Source of the DNA: Pseudomonas lalkuanensis
GTDB taxonomy: Bacteria > Pseudomonadota > Gammaproteobacteria > Pseudomonadales > Pseudomonadaceae
Assembly: GCF_008807375.1 (NCBI RefSeq)
Contig: NZ_CP043311.1
Span: forward strand, 4,754,001 to 4,818,000
Length of the DNA stretch: 64,000 bases
Direction of reading: 5' to 3'
Below are positions 27,390 to 36,539 of this stretch, in pieces. The position numbers and the translations under genes are program-made. The notes beneath the pieces were generated by a model, which did no database searches, was not told where the DNA came from, and saw nothing but the letters and a program-made list of their open reading frames with translations. Numbering within the stretch: position 1 is the first letter of the stretch; each line of letters opens with the position of its first letter.

Positions 27390-27425
27390 GATGAATGACC
27401 TTTCGCGAAGAGCAGCTGGAATATT

Positions 27426-27441
27426 TATACTGCTGGGTATA
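27426..27441. promoter_or_regulatory. Inverted repeat in the mexJ-mexL intergenic region, probable MexL operator
   Basis: TATAC-TGCTGG-GTATA lies in the middle of the 92-base divergent region, in its only A/T-rich stretch (27418-27452). GTATTT at 27468-27473 lies just before mexL. From memory, MexL of P. aeruginosa binds inverted repeats containing GTATTT in this region and represses both operons. Confidence 0.55.
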
Positions 27442-27481
27442 GTAAAAATAGCAAACTCACCAGTCCAGTATTTAGAAAGAA

Positions 27482-28117
27482 ATGTCTGACAATTCATTTC
27501 CGACCAGCGGCCCAGGCCGCCCGAAAGATCCGGCCAAAAGAAAGGCAATTCTCGAAGCCGCGAAGAATCTTTTCCTACGAAACGGCTACGACGGCAGCAG
27601 CATGGACGCCATCGCCGCCGAGGCCGGAGTGTCCAAGCTGACCGTGTACAGCCATTTCACCGACAAGGAGACGCTGTTCTCCGCCGCGGTGAAGGCCAAG
27701 TGCGAGGAGCAGCTGCCTGAGCTGCTGTTCGAGCTGCCGCCGGATGCCAGTATCGAGAACGTGCTGCTGAACATCGGCCGCAGCTTTCACCAACTGATCA
27801 ACAGCCGTGAATCCGTGGAACTGCACCGCGTGATGGTGGCCATGGCCAACCAGGACGCGAAGCTGTCACGGATGTTCTACGAGGCGGGGCCGCTGCAAAT
27901 CCTGCAGGAAATGACCGGGCTGCTGGCCCAGGCCAACCAGGCCGGCAAGCTGCGCATCGAACACGCACAGAACGCCGCCGAGCATTTCTTCTGCCTGATC
28001 AAGGGCGGGCATAACTTCCGCCTGCTGATCGGCTGCGGCGCCGCCCTGGAAGGGGAAGATGCCGAGCAGCATGTGCGGGAAGTGGTGGAGCTGTTCATCA
28101 GGGCTTATGCACCCTGA
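27482..28117 (+). CDS. mexL: TetR-family repressor of the efflux operon, MexL-like
   Basis: The 211-residue protein has a TetR N-terminal domain (AILEAAKNLFLRNGYDGSSMDAIAAEAGVSKLTVYSHFTDKETLF) with the helix-turn-helix near residues 35-60 and an all-helical ligand domain. It is divergent from mexJ, 92 bases apart. Length and position match MexL. The Shine-Dalgarno sequence is weak (AGAAAGA), which would keep repressor levels low. Loss of function of this gene is a known route to MexJK overexpression in P. aeruginosa. Confidence 0.9.
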   Translation: MSDNSFPTSGPGRPKDPAKRKAILEAAKNLFLRNGYDGSSMDAIAAEAGVSKLTVYSHFTDKETLFSAAVKAKCEEQLPELLFELPPDASIENVLLNIGRSFHQLINSRESVELHRVMVAMANQDAKLSRMFYEAGPLQILQEMTGLLAQANQAGKLRIEHAQNAAEHFFCLIKGGHNFRLLIGCGAALEGEDAEQHVREVVELFIRAYAP

Positions 28118-28154
28118 CCGAGCGTCCGCAGGTCCGGTCGCGGAGTCGGCCGGA

Positions 28155-28172
28155 CGCCACCTGAGGGTGGCG
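28155..28172. terminator. Hairpin between convergent mexL and rsmJ
   Basis: CGCCACC and GGTGGCG form a perfect 7-bp stem with loop TGAG. Neither side has a T-run, so this may be only a partial terminator. Confidence 0.35.
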
Positions 28173-28177
28173 CTGCT

Positions 28178-28951
28178 TCAGGTTCCGAGTTTCTTCTTCG
28201 GATAGATGTCGTACCGGCTGGATTTGCCTTCCAGCGCATAGCCCGGTTTGGCGCCCTCGATGATCGGCGCCTTGCGCGGGCGTTTCACCACCACGCGGTG
28301 ACTGGCCAGGGCCAGGGCCGCCTCCAGCAGCGCCGGTGCATCCTGGTCGTCGCCCACCAGGGGGCGGAACAGACGCATTTCCTTCTTCACCAGCGCGCTC
28401 TTGTCGCGGTGCGGGAACATCGGGTCGAGGTAGATCACCTGGGGCGCTTCGCCCTGCCAGCTGCGCATCAGCTCGATGGCATTGGCCTGCAACAGATGCA
28501 TGCGCGCGACGATGGCGGCGGAGTCCAGGTCCCGGCCGGCGCGGGCGAGGCCGTCCTCGAGCAAGGCGGCGATCAGCGGCTGGCGTTCGATCAGGGTCAT
28601 GCCGCAGCCCAGGGTCGCCAGGACGAAGGCATCGCGCCCCAGCCCCGCCGTGGCATCCAGCACCGTCGGGCGGACGCCGGGCTGCACGCCTACCGCCTTG
28701 GCGATCATCTGACCGCTGCCGCCGCCGAACTTGCGCCGATGGGCGGCTGCACCTTCGACGAAATCCACCCTGACAGGACCCGGTGAATCGGGGCCCAGTT
28801 GCAGCAATTGCAGACCGTCGCCGCCCAGTTGCAGGGCGAAGTCCGCCTCGCCCTCGCGCGGCAGCCCCAGGCGCACGGCCCAGGCCTCCAGCGCTTCGGC
28901 ATAGGCCGGTTCCAGGGCCTCGGCCCTTACCCTGACGGAATCTTCACTCAT
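28178..28951 (-). CDS. rsmJ: 16S rRNA (guanine1516-N2)-methyltransferase
   Basis: The 257-residue SAM-dependent enzyme has the fold motif [19 protein letters not shown] and the family-specific [19 protein letters not shown], which contains the catalytic DPMFP. The C-terminus PKKKLGT fits RsmJ. I start it at ATG 28951 (MSEDSVRV); an upstream extension exists but lacks homologue-like sequence. It methylates N2 of G1516 in 16S rRNA. It is convergent with mexL. Confidence 0.9.
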   Translation of the reverse strand: MSEDSVRVRAEALEPAYAEALEAWAVRLGLPREGEADFALQLGGDGLQLLQLGPDSPGPVRVDFVEGAAAHRRKFGGGSGQMIAKAVGVQPGVRPTVLDATAGLGRDAFVLATLGCGMTLIERQPLIAALLEDGLARAGRDLDSAAIVARMHLLQANAIELMRSWQGEAPQVIYLDPMFPHRDKSALVKKEMRLFRPLVGDDQDAPALLEAALALASHRVVVKRPRKAPIIEGAKPGYALEGKSSRYDIYPKKKLGT

Positions 28952-29043
28952 GGACGCAATCGCCTGACCGGTAAAAAACCCGCGCATTCTGCCAGAGCCT
29001 GTCGCCAGCGTCCCAATGGCCCGTGAGAGAAAGGACTCGCCGC

Positions 29044-29871
29044 TCAGGACCTGAGCAAGTCGTTGATGCGGTCGAAGGGCATCGCCTGTCCCAGGGGCGC
29101 AAGATCGCCCCGGCGCAGGGCTTCGGCCGCCTGGTGGAACGCCCCCAGGGCGACTCGGGCCAGATTCGAACCAACACTGACCCGCTTGACCCCGAGTTCC
29201 GCCAGCTCGTCCAGGCCCAGTTTCAGGCTGGGCGAGCCCACCAGCACGTTCACCGGTCTTGGCGCCACTGCATGAACCACTTCCCTGATTTGCTCGCGGG
29301 TGGTGAGGCCAGGGGCGTAAAGCACATCGGCGCCAGCTTCTGCATAGGCCACCAGCCGGCGCAGGGTGTCGTCGAGGTCCGGACGTCCGTGCAGGAAGTT
29401 CTCGGCCCGTGCCGCCAGGGTGAAGGCGAACCCGAGACTGCGAGCCGCTTCCACTGCGCCGCGGATGCGTTCCACGGCAAGTTCCAGCGAGTAGATCGGG
29501 TCCCCGTCCCGGCCACTGGCGTCTTCGATGGAACCGCCCACCAGCCCTGCCGCAGCCGCCGCGCGGATGGTCTGTGCGCAGTCTTCGGGGTGATCGCCGT
29601 AGCCGTTCTCAAGGTCCGCCACTACTGGCAAGGGCGTCGCCTCGACTATGTCTCGGGCATTGGCCAGGGTTTCTTCGCGGCTGACATTACCTTCGGCATC
29701 ACGCCGGCCCAGGGCGAAGGCAAGGCCGGCGCTGGTGGTGGCCAGGGCGGAGAATCCCAGGTGGGCGAGCATCTTGGCGGAACCTGCATCCCAGGGATTG
29801 GGCAGGACGAACAGGCCGGGGGCATGGTGCAGGGCGGCAAAGGCTTCGCCGCGTTGCGCTTGGGTGGTCAT
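29044..29871 (-). CDS. Isocitrate lyase/PEP mutase family protein
   Basis: The 275-residue protein has the PEP mutase/isocitrate lyase barrel: [27 protein letters not shown] at the start, the metal-site region [11 protein letters not shown] and [13 protein letters not shown]. It lacks the KKCGH motif of true isocitrate lyases, so it is a member of the oxaloacetate hydrolase/carboxyphosphonoenolpyruvate-like group with unknown substrate. It lies on the minus strand next to the DUF72 gene (49 bases apart), in a probable short operon. Confidence 0.85.
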   Translation of the reverse strand: MTTQAQRGEAFAALHHAPGLFVLPNPWDAGSAKMLAHLGFSALATTSAGLAFALGRRDAEGNVSREETLANARDIVEATPLPVVADLENGYGDHPEDCAQTIRAAAAAGLVGGSIEDASGRDGDPIYSLELAVERIRGAVEAARSLGFAFTLAARAENFLHGRPDLDDTLRRLVAYAEAGADVLYAPGLTTREQIREVVHAVAPRPVNVLVGSPSLKLGLDELAELGVKRVSVGSNLARVALGAFHQAAEALRRGDLAPLGQAMPFDRINDLLRS

Positions 29872-29919
29872 GGCAGGCTCCGGAATCTGCGAACAGAGGC
29901 CGATAGCCTAGCCCAAGGT

Positions 29920-30774
29920 TTACAGGAGACCGAGCTGTTCGGCAGGCGGTTGCGGCAGCTGGAGGGCCGGCAGTCCGGGCAGGCGCTCGCAAAGGGCTGC
30001 ATGGAAGCGCAGGGCCTGGGCTGCCGCCAGGTGATTGTCCGGGGTGTGCAGGAAAACGTTGGGCGTCAGGCCCTGTTCGATCCAGCCGGCCACCTTGTCC
30101 AGCCAGGGTTCGAGGAACGGCTGGTTGGCGTCCAGGTCAGGCCCGCCGATAAAACGCACCTGCGGACTGGCGCTGAAGGCGGTGGGTCGAACCGGCACGC
30201 GCGGCTTCTTCGACTGCGCATGGAGCACCGCCGGGTCCTGGGAGCGGACGCTGAACAGGGCCCGCGAATCCAGGCAGATGCGCTCTACGCCGCGCTCATG
30301 CAGCAGGCGATTGAGTACCCGCTCGGCGTCGCCCTTGTCGAAGAAGGCCGGATTGCGCACTTCCACCGCAATGGACTGGTGACTGAACTCGTCCAGCCAG
30401 CAAGCCAGCTCGCCGAGCCGGTTAGGCCCGAAGGCCGCCGGCAACTGCAGCCAGAGCGGTGCCAGACGCGGTCCCAGGGGCGAGAGCAGCTGGAGAAAGT
30501 CCTGAGTGGCGGTGAACTGGTCGCGCAGATCGCCTTCGTGGCTCATGTCGCGCGGCACCTTGGCGCAGAAGCGGAACCCCTCCGGCATGGTTTGCGCCCA
30601 GCGCTGAATAGTCTCGGCAGATGGCCGGGCGTAGAAGGTGGTATTGCCTTCCACGGCATTGAACACCTGGCAGTAGTGGCCAAGGGTCTCGGCGGGACGC
30701 AAGTCGGCAGGATAGAAGTTGCCGCGCCAGGCCGGCTCGTTCCACGACGGGCAGCCCAGGTGATAAGGCAGCAT
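29920..30774 (-). CDS. DUF72 (YecE-like) protein
   Basis: The 284-residue protein has the DUF72 barrel pattern: GCPSWNEPAWRGNFYP, the VEGNTTFYARPS block, FRFCAKVPRDMSHEGDLRDQ and AVEVRNPAFF. DUF72 proteins are widespread TIM-barrel proteins of unknown activity. Its ATG overlaps the stop of the small upstream gene by one base (TGATG), implying translational coupling. The ICL/PEPM gene follows. Confidence 0.87.
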   Translation of the reverse strand: MLPYHLGCPSWNEPAWRGNFYPADLRPAETLGHYCQVFNAVEGNTTFYARPSAETIQRWAQTMPEGFRFCAKVPRDMSHEGDLRDQFTATQDFLQLLSPLGPRLAPLWLQLPAAFGPNRLGELACWLDEFSHQSIAVEVRNPAFFDKGDAERVLNRLLHERGVERICLDSRALFSVRSQDPAVLHAQSKKPRVPVRPTAFSASPQVRFIGGPDLDANQPFLEPWLDKVAGWIEQGLTPNVFLHTPDNHLAAAQALRFHAALCERLPGLPALQLPQPPAEQLGLL

Positions 30775-31115
30775 CAGGCGTAGAGGTCGAGGCCGAGGAC
30801 TTCGGGGGCGTCGTATTCGGCGGTCATGCGGGCGGTGGTGCTGTAGCTGGCGATGGCCTGTGCAGCGCGGTTGCTCATGTTGCGCTGCTGGATCAGGTCC
30901 TGGGGACGCACCGGGAGGCTGTCGGTCGAACCATTGCCGGCCTGTACGCGACGGGACTGCGGAGCCTGCTCGTAACCCTGGGTAGAGGACGGTGTGCTCG
31001 GCTGTTCGCGGCGAGCCTCCTCCTCACGCTGGATCTCGCGGAAAGGCGTGACCGCGCTGCCCTGGCGGGGGCTGCGCTCCAGCGGATAGGAAGAGTTGAA
31101 GCCGTCGATGCGCAT
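30774..31115 (-). CDS. Small conserved hypothetical protein
   Basis: The 113-residue hydrophilic protein has a charged, low-complexity N-terminal half (Gln, Ser, Arg, Glu) that is probably disordered, and a short conserved-looking C-terminal helix (LIQQRNMSNRAAQAIASY). There is no signal peptide or membrane segment. It precedes the DUF72 gene and overlaps it by one base. Unknown function; I recall an equivalent next to tsaB in other pseudomonads. Confidence 0.75.
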   Translation of the reverse strand: MRIDGFNSSYPLERSPRQGSAVTPFREIQREEEARREQPSTPSSTQGYEQAPQSRRVQAGNGSTDSLPVRPQDLIQQRNMSNRAAQAIASYSTTARMTAEYDAPEVLGLDLYA

Positions 31116-31218
31116 CGGTTACTGCTCGGCAATGCTGGCGTTTCGAAATGAATGCGGGAGGACTCTAGCCGTCCGCCCCGGCGTTGGCAATCCGCGGCGG
31201 AGACGGCATGAATTGATT

Positions 31219-31899
31219 CTAGTTCGGCGCCTTGGGCGTGGCGACGTTGTCGCGCAGGTAGACCGGCTGCGCCTGATCGGCGGGCAGGCCTTCCCCCCGC
31301 GCCCAGGCGAAGCGGGCCAGGGCCAGCAGGTCCTCGGCATGAGGCAGCAGGTCCGGCGACTGGCCAGAAACCTGCACCGGAATCCGCGCGGAGAAGGTGC
31401 CCCAGCCGGTGCCGGCGCCGTACCAGTTGCCGCTGGCATCGCGTGGCAGCAGGGCTTGTTCGGGCGGCAGCACCGCTTCCACGCCCGCCAGGCGCATTTC
31501 GCCGGCTTCCAGGCGGTAACAGCCCCAGTAAACCTCGTCCATGCGTGCGTCGATGGCGGCGGCAACCTGGGCCACGCCCTGCTCGCGATGGGCACGCTGC
31601 GCCAGCACGGCCAGGTCGGACACCGGCAGCACCGGACGATCCAGGGCGAACGCCAGCCCCTGGACCACGCCTATGGCGATGCGCACACCTGTGAAGGCGC
31701 CGGGGCCGCGGCCGAAGGCGATGGCATCCACCGCGGCCAGCGGCAGGCCCGCCTCGCCCAGGAGGGCCTGGATCATCGGCAGCAGACGCTGGGCATGCAG
31801 GCGCGGGATCACCTCGTAGTGGCTGAGTACCTTGCCGTCATGCAGCAGGGCAACGGAGCAGGCTTCAGTGGCGGTATCCAGGGCCAGCAGAGTGGTCAT
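31219..31899 (-). CDS. tsaB: tRNA threonylcarbamoyladenosine biosynthesis protein TsaB
   Basis: The 226-residue protein is the ASKHA-fold TsaB subunit (LALDTATEACSVALL at the start; AFGRGPGAFTGVRIAIGVVQGLA is the family hallmark). With TsaD and TsaE it attaches threonylcarbamoyl to A37 of ANN-decoding tRNAs. TcdA, earlier in the window, acts on its product. The gene follows adk on the minus strand after a hairpin. ATG 31899 is the only sensible start. Confidence 0.93.
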   Translation of the reverse strand: MTTLLALDTATEACSVALLHDGKVLSHYEVIPRLHAQRLLPMIQALLGEAGLPLAAVDAIAFGRGPGAFTGVRIAIGVVQGLAFALDRPVLPVSDLAVLAQRAHREQGVAQVAAAIDARMDEVYWGCYRLEAGEMRLAGVEAVLPPEQALLPRDASGNWYGAGTGWGTFSARIPVQVSGQSPDLLPHAEDLLALARFAWARGEGLPADQAQPVYLRDNVATPKAPN

Positions 31900-31941
31900 C
31901 GATCGGTCCAGACGCAGGAAAAAAGGCGGGCATTATAAACG

Positions 31942-31967
31942 CCAACGGCCCGCAAGCGGGCCGTTGG
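31942..31967 (-). terminator. Hairpin between adk and tsaB
   Basis: CCAACGGCCCGC and GCGGGCCGTTGG form a perfect 12-bp stem with a two-base loop. On the minus strand it is followed by CGTTTATAATG, which has only a short T-run but contains a perfect -10 box (TATAAT, 31937-31932) that may serve tsaB. Confidence 0.5.
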
Positions 31968-31985
31968 TCAGATACGAACTGCGCC

Positions 31986-32693
<708 letters not shown>

Positions 32694-32795
32694 TCAGAAT
32701 GGGTATTTCGGCGTCGCTGTCGGGCCAAAAGGACGTTCAAGATACACAGCGCCCCTATAGCGCACAAGACGCCGGAAGTAGGCGCTAAAACGGCC

Positions 32796-35432
32796 TCAGC
32801 CGGTGTTTCGCAACCCCGCCGCGATGCCCGCCACACTGACCAGAAGGGCCTGTTCCAGCGGGCCTTCGACATGCTGCTCGCAGCGTCTGGAACGGGCCAG
32901 GAGCTCGGTCTGGAGCAGGTGCAGCGGGTCCAGGTAGGTGTTGCGCACGCTGATGGCTTCGCGGGTCTCCAGGCTCTGTGCCAGAAGCTCGGACTGGCCG
33001 GTCAGGGCCAGTACTGAAGTACGCGCCTGCGACAATAGGTCGCGCAACTGCGCACCCAGCGGTTTCAGCTCTTCCGGCACCAGCCGTTCGTCGTAGAGCG
33101 CAGCGATATTCACGTCCGCCTTGGCCAGGACCATCTCCAGCATGTCGATGCGCGTCGCGAAGAACGGCCAGCGCTCGCGCATCCGCGCCAGCAGCGGGGT
33201 TTCGCCACGTTGCCCGGCGTTGGCCAGGGCCGCCTCCCAACCCAGCCAGGCCGGCAGCATCAGGCGCGTCTGGGTCCAGGCGAAGATCCACGGAATCGCC
33301 CGCAGGCTCTCCACGCCACCGGCGCGGCGCTTGGCCGGCCGGCTGCCCAGTGGCAGCCGGCCGAGTTCCTGCTCCGGCGTGGCCTGGCGGAAATACTCGA
33401 CGAACTGCGGATGCTCGCGCACCACCGCGCGATAGGCCGCCACGCCATCGGCGGCCAGGCGGTCCATCGCGGCACGCCAGGCCGGCTCGGGTTCCGGTGG
33501 CGGCAACAGGGTCGCCTCCAGCACGGCGGACAGGTAGGTGTTGAGGTTCTGCTCGGCGATGCCGGGCAGGCCGAACTTGAAGCGGATCATCTCGCCCTGT
33601 TCGGTGGTGCGGAAGCGTCCCGCCACCGACCCGGGCGGTTGCGACAGGATGGCCGCATGGGCAGGACCACCGCCGCGCCCCACGGTGCCACCGCGGCCAT
33701 GGAACAGGAGCAGCTCCACCTGATGCTCGCGGCAGATATCCACCAGGCGTTCCTGGGCACGGTACTGCGCCCAGGCGGCAGCCACAGTACCGGCGTCCTT
33801 GGCCGAGTCGGAGTAACCGATCATCACCTCCTGCGGACCGTGCAGCCTCGCGCGATAGCCAGGAAGGCCGAGCAGCCGCTCGATGGCAGGGCCGGCGTTG
33901 TCCAGGTCGGCCAGGGTTTCGAAAAGTGGCACCACGCGGATCGGCCGTTGCAACCCGGCCTCCTTGAGCAGCAGTTGCACTGCCAGCACGTCGGAGGGTG
34001 CCCCGGCCATGGAGATCACGTAGGAGCCCAGGGAAGCGGCTGGCGCATTGGCCACCACCCGGCAGGTGGCGAGTACTTCGGCGGTGTCGGCCGATGGCCG
34101 GTAGTGCGGCGGCAGCAGCGGACGACGGTTGTCGAGTTCACGCTGGAGGAAGGTCAGGCGGTCTTCCTCGTTCCATTCGGCGTAATTGCCGAGCCCCAGG
34201 TAATCGGTGATTTCTCCCAGGGCGGCGGCGTGGCGGCCGGAGTCCTGGCGGATGTCCAGGCGCACCAGGAACAGGCCGAAGGTGGCGGCACGGCGCAGGC
34301 AGTCGAGCAATGCACCGTCGGCGATCACGCCCATGCCGCAGGCGTGCAGGGAGTGGTAGCAGATTTCCAGGGGCTCCAGCAGCTGGCTGTTTTCATGGAG
34401 CACCTCGGGGCCAGGCGGAATGTCCCTGTCCAGCGCCGCTTCGGCCCAGGCGCGGGTCGCGCGCAGGCGATCGCGCAGTTGCTTGAGCACCGCGCGATAG
34501 GGCTCGGGATGTACGCCCACGCGCACGCGCAGCTCATCGCTGGCCTGCTGCATCGACAACTCGGCGGCCAGGTGCTCGACGTCACGCAGGTACAGGTCGG
34601 CGGCCATCCAGCGCGCCAGCAGCAGCACCTGGCGACTGATGGCGGCGGTGACATTCGGATTGCCGTCGCGGTCGCCGCCCATCCAGGAGGCGAAGCGCAG
34701 CGGCGCGGCACTCAGTGGCAGGCGCAGTCCGGTGGCGGCATGCAGGACCTGGTCGACATGGCGCAGCACCTTGGGCAGCGCATGCCAGAGGGAATGCTCG
34801 ATCACCGCGAACCCCCACTTCGCCTCGTCCACCGGGGTCGGCCGGCTGCGACGGATTTCCTCGGTGTGCCAGGCCTCGGCGATCAGGCGCAACAGGCGCA
34901 GGCGCACGCTCTCGCGCTCGTCGTCGCTGAGGTCGGTGTGGTCCTGGGCCGCCAGTTGCGCGGCCATGGCGTCGTATTTCTGGATCAGGGTGCGGCGGGC
35001 GACTTCGGTGGGATGGGCGGTCAGCACCAGTTCGATGTCCAGGCGCGCCAGCTGCCGGGCCAGCTGTTCCGGGGCGTGGCCGGCGGCGAGCAGGCGTTGC
35101 AGCAGGTCGCCCAGCACGCGGTCTTCGAAGGGCTGCGGCTCATCCGGGGCACGCCGGCGGATGCGGTGGTACTGCTCGGCGATATTGGCCAGGTTGAGGA
35201 ACTGGTTGAACGCACGGGCCACCGGCAGGAGTTCGTCGTCGGTGAGGCCATCGAGGGTCTCGTTGAGCTGCCGCTCGCCCTGGGCCGAGCCCTTGCGCGC
35301 AGCCTTGGCGCCCTTGCGGATGCGTTCGATCTTGTCGAGAAAGGCGTCCCCCAACTGGGCACGGATCGTGTCGCCGAGCAACTCGCCGAGCAGGTGGACA
35401 TCCTCACGCAGACGCGCGTCGATTTCGGCCAT
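32796..35432 (-). CDS. ppc: Phosphoenolpyruvate carboxylase
   Basis: The 878-residue enzyme fixes bicarbonate onto phosphoenolpyruvate to make oxaloacetate, refilling the TCA cycle. The catalytic segments are intact: [44 protein letters not shown], and the conserved C-terminal RNTG. The start is ATG 35432 with GGAGGG upstream; the frame stays open for another 90 codons but that stretch has no similarity to the family. Allosteric control by acetyl-CoA and aspartate is expected from the family. Confidence 0.95.
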   Translation of the reverse strand: MAEIDARLREDVHLLGELLGDTIRAQLGDAFLDKIERIRKGAKAARKGSAQGERQLNETLDGLTDDELLPVARAFNQFLNLANIAEQYHRIRRRAPDEPQPFEDRVLGDLLQRLLAAGHAPEQLARQLARLDIELVLTAHPTEVARRTLIQKYDAMAAQLAAQDHTDLSDDERESVRLRLLRLIAEAWHTEEIRRSRPTPVDEAKWGFAVIEHSLWHALPKVLRHVDQVLHAATGLRLPLSAAPLRFASWMGGDRDGNPNVTAAISRQVLLLARWMAADLYLRDVEHLAAELSMQQASDELRVRVGVHPEPYRAVLKQLRDRLRATRAWAEAALDRDIPPGPEVLHENSQLLEPLEICYHSLHACGMGVIADGALLDCLRRAATFGLFLVRLDIRQDSGRHAAALGEITDYLGLGNYAEWNEEDRLTFLQRELDNRRPLLPPHYRPSADTAEVLATCRVVANAPAASLGSYVISMAGAPSDVLAVQLLLKEAGLQRPIRVVPLFETLADLDNAGPAIERLLGLPGYRARLHGPQEVMIGYSDSAKDAGTVAAAWAQYRAQERLVDICREHQVELLLFHGRGGTVGRGGGPAHAAILSQPPGSVAGRFRTTEQGEMIRFKFGLPGIAEQNLNTYLSAVLEATLLPPPEPEPAWRAAMDRLAADGVAAYRAVVREHPQFVEYFRQATPEQELGRLPLGSRPAKRRAGGVESLRAIPWIFAWTQTRLMLPAWLGWEAALANAGQRGETPLLARMRERWPFFATRIDMLEMVLAKADVNIAALYDERLVPEELKPLGAQLRDLLSQARTSVLALTGQSELLAQSLETREAISVRNTYLDPLHLLQTELLARSRRCEQHVEGPLEQALLVSVAGIAAGLRNTG

Positions 35433-35634
35433 TGCCTTCCCTCCGTAGCTGTGTGCGTCCTTCAGATTGCCGATAGCGCCATGCAGATACAAGGGTGCGA
35501 CGAACGGCGTATCCGAACGCTCCCGCGAGCTAGTCTGAACCTTAGCCGCCATCACGAATGACGACTCCCGGGTGGCCGAGATCGCCCGGAGCTCGAAAAC
35601 ACCCACCACCATGTGGGAAGAGGATGAGGTGTCT

Positions 35635-35979
35635 ATGAAGATCAGAGAATTGGTCCGCCATTGGGAGCAGAACGCCAAGGGTCGCCTGACCCGCAGCGAA
35701 TACAGCATTCACCTGGATCTGGAGTCCGCCGCCCGGCTCGCGGCGCTGGCCGAGATGTACCCCAAGCGCAGCGTCGAGGAACTCATCGGTGAACTGGTGG
35801 GCGCCGCCCTGGAGGAGCTGGAGGCCAGCTTCCCCTACGTCAGGGGCAGCCAGGTGGTCGCCACCGATGAACAGGGCGACCCGCTCTACGAAGACATTGG
35901 GCCGACACCGCGTTTCCTGGCCCTTTCACGCCGTTACCTGCAGCAGCTCAGCGATCAGCGCGACGCCGCCAATCACTGA
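35635..35979 (+). CDS. Conserved hypothetical protein between ppc and cadR
   Basis: The 114-residue protein starts [12 protein letters not shown], has GAGG upstream of ATG 35635, and is mostly helical ([36 protein letters not shown]). The first part could be a small helical DNA- or protein-binding fold, but I see no defined motif. It is divergent from ppc and convergent with cadR. I remember an unassigned gene at this place in P. aeruginosa, so it is probably real. Confidence 0.78.
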   Translation: MKIRELVRHWEQNAKGRLTRSEYSIHLDLESAARLAALAEMYPKRSVEELIGELVGAALEELEASFPYVRGSQVVATDEQGDPLYEDIGPTPRFLALSRRYLQQLSDQRDAANH

Positions 35980-35995
35980 CCGGGCACGGCAGTCG

Positions 35996-36463
35996 TCACC
36001 CCCGCCGATGCACGCCGGGTACGTGCAGGTGCCCGGCGTGCGCGCAGTCGTCGCTGGTCACCGGCGGCGGGCCGGGCTGTTCCAGTTCGCGAAGGATGGC
36101 GCAGGCCTGGCTGGCGCCGTCGCCGTTGCAGCGTGCCTGCAGATCCTTGAGCTGGTCGCGCAGGGACTGCAGCTCGGCGATGCGCACCTCGACGTGGTGC
36201 AGGTGTTCCTCGATCAGCCGGTTGGCGGTGCCGCAATCAGCCTCGGGACAATCGCGCAGAGCCAGCAGCGCGCGGATTTCCTCCTGGGTCATGTCCAGCG
36301 AGCGGCAGTGGCGAATGAACGACAGGCGCTCCACGTGCGCCGTGTCGTATTGCCGGTAATTGCCGGCGCTGCGCGAGGGCGCCGGCAGCAGGCCTTCGCG
36401 CTCGTAGTAGCGGATGGTTTCCACCGGACATCCGGTGAGGGTGGCCAGTTCGCCGATTTTCAT
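35996..36463 (-). CDS. cadR: MerR-family Cd(II)/Pb(II)-responsive regulator CadR
   Basis: The 155-residue regulator has a MerR helix-turn-helix (MKIGELATLTGCPVETIRYYEREGLL), a dimerisation helix and the metal loop RDCPEADC with C72 and C77, then C112 and C121, and a His/Cys-rich tail (CAHAGHLHVPGVHRRG). Those cysteines correspond to the Cd site of CadR. It is divergent from cadA; the shared region has a MerR-type promoter. Binding of Cd, Pb or Zn should untwist that promoter and turn on cadA. Confidence 0.93.
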   Translation of the reverse strand: MKIGELATLTGCPVETIRYYEREGLLPAPSRSAGNYRQYDTAHVERLSFIRHCRSLDMTQEEIRALLALRDCPEADCGTANRLIEEHLHHVEVRIAELQSLRDQLKDLQARCNGDGASQACAILRELEQPGPPPVTSDDCAHAGHLHVPGVHRRG

Positions 36464-36476
36464 TGCCTGACTCCGC

Positions 36477-36507
36477 TTGACTCTGTAGTTGCTACAGGGT
36501 GTGCAAT
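36477..36507 (+). promoter_or_regulatory. MerR-type promoter and CadR operator of cadA
   Basis: TTGACT (36477-36482) and TGCAAT (36502-36507) are separated by 19 bp, the over-long spacer of MerR-family promoters. The dyad CTGTAG-TTG-CTACAG (36483-36497) fills the spacer, as expected for a regulator bound between the boxes. It also lies just upstream of the cadR start. Confidence 0.88.
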
Positions 36508-36539
36508 GCCACTCGAAGCGTCAAACAGGAATTGACCCG

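Noticed and set aside
24753..27398. A long plus-strand open frame opposite mexK and mexJ
   Set aside because: The minus-strand genes have complete RND and adaptor sequences; the plus-strand product is His/Gln/Gly-rich, the usual composition of antisense frames in such GC-rich genes.
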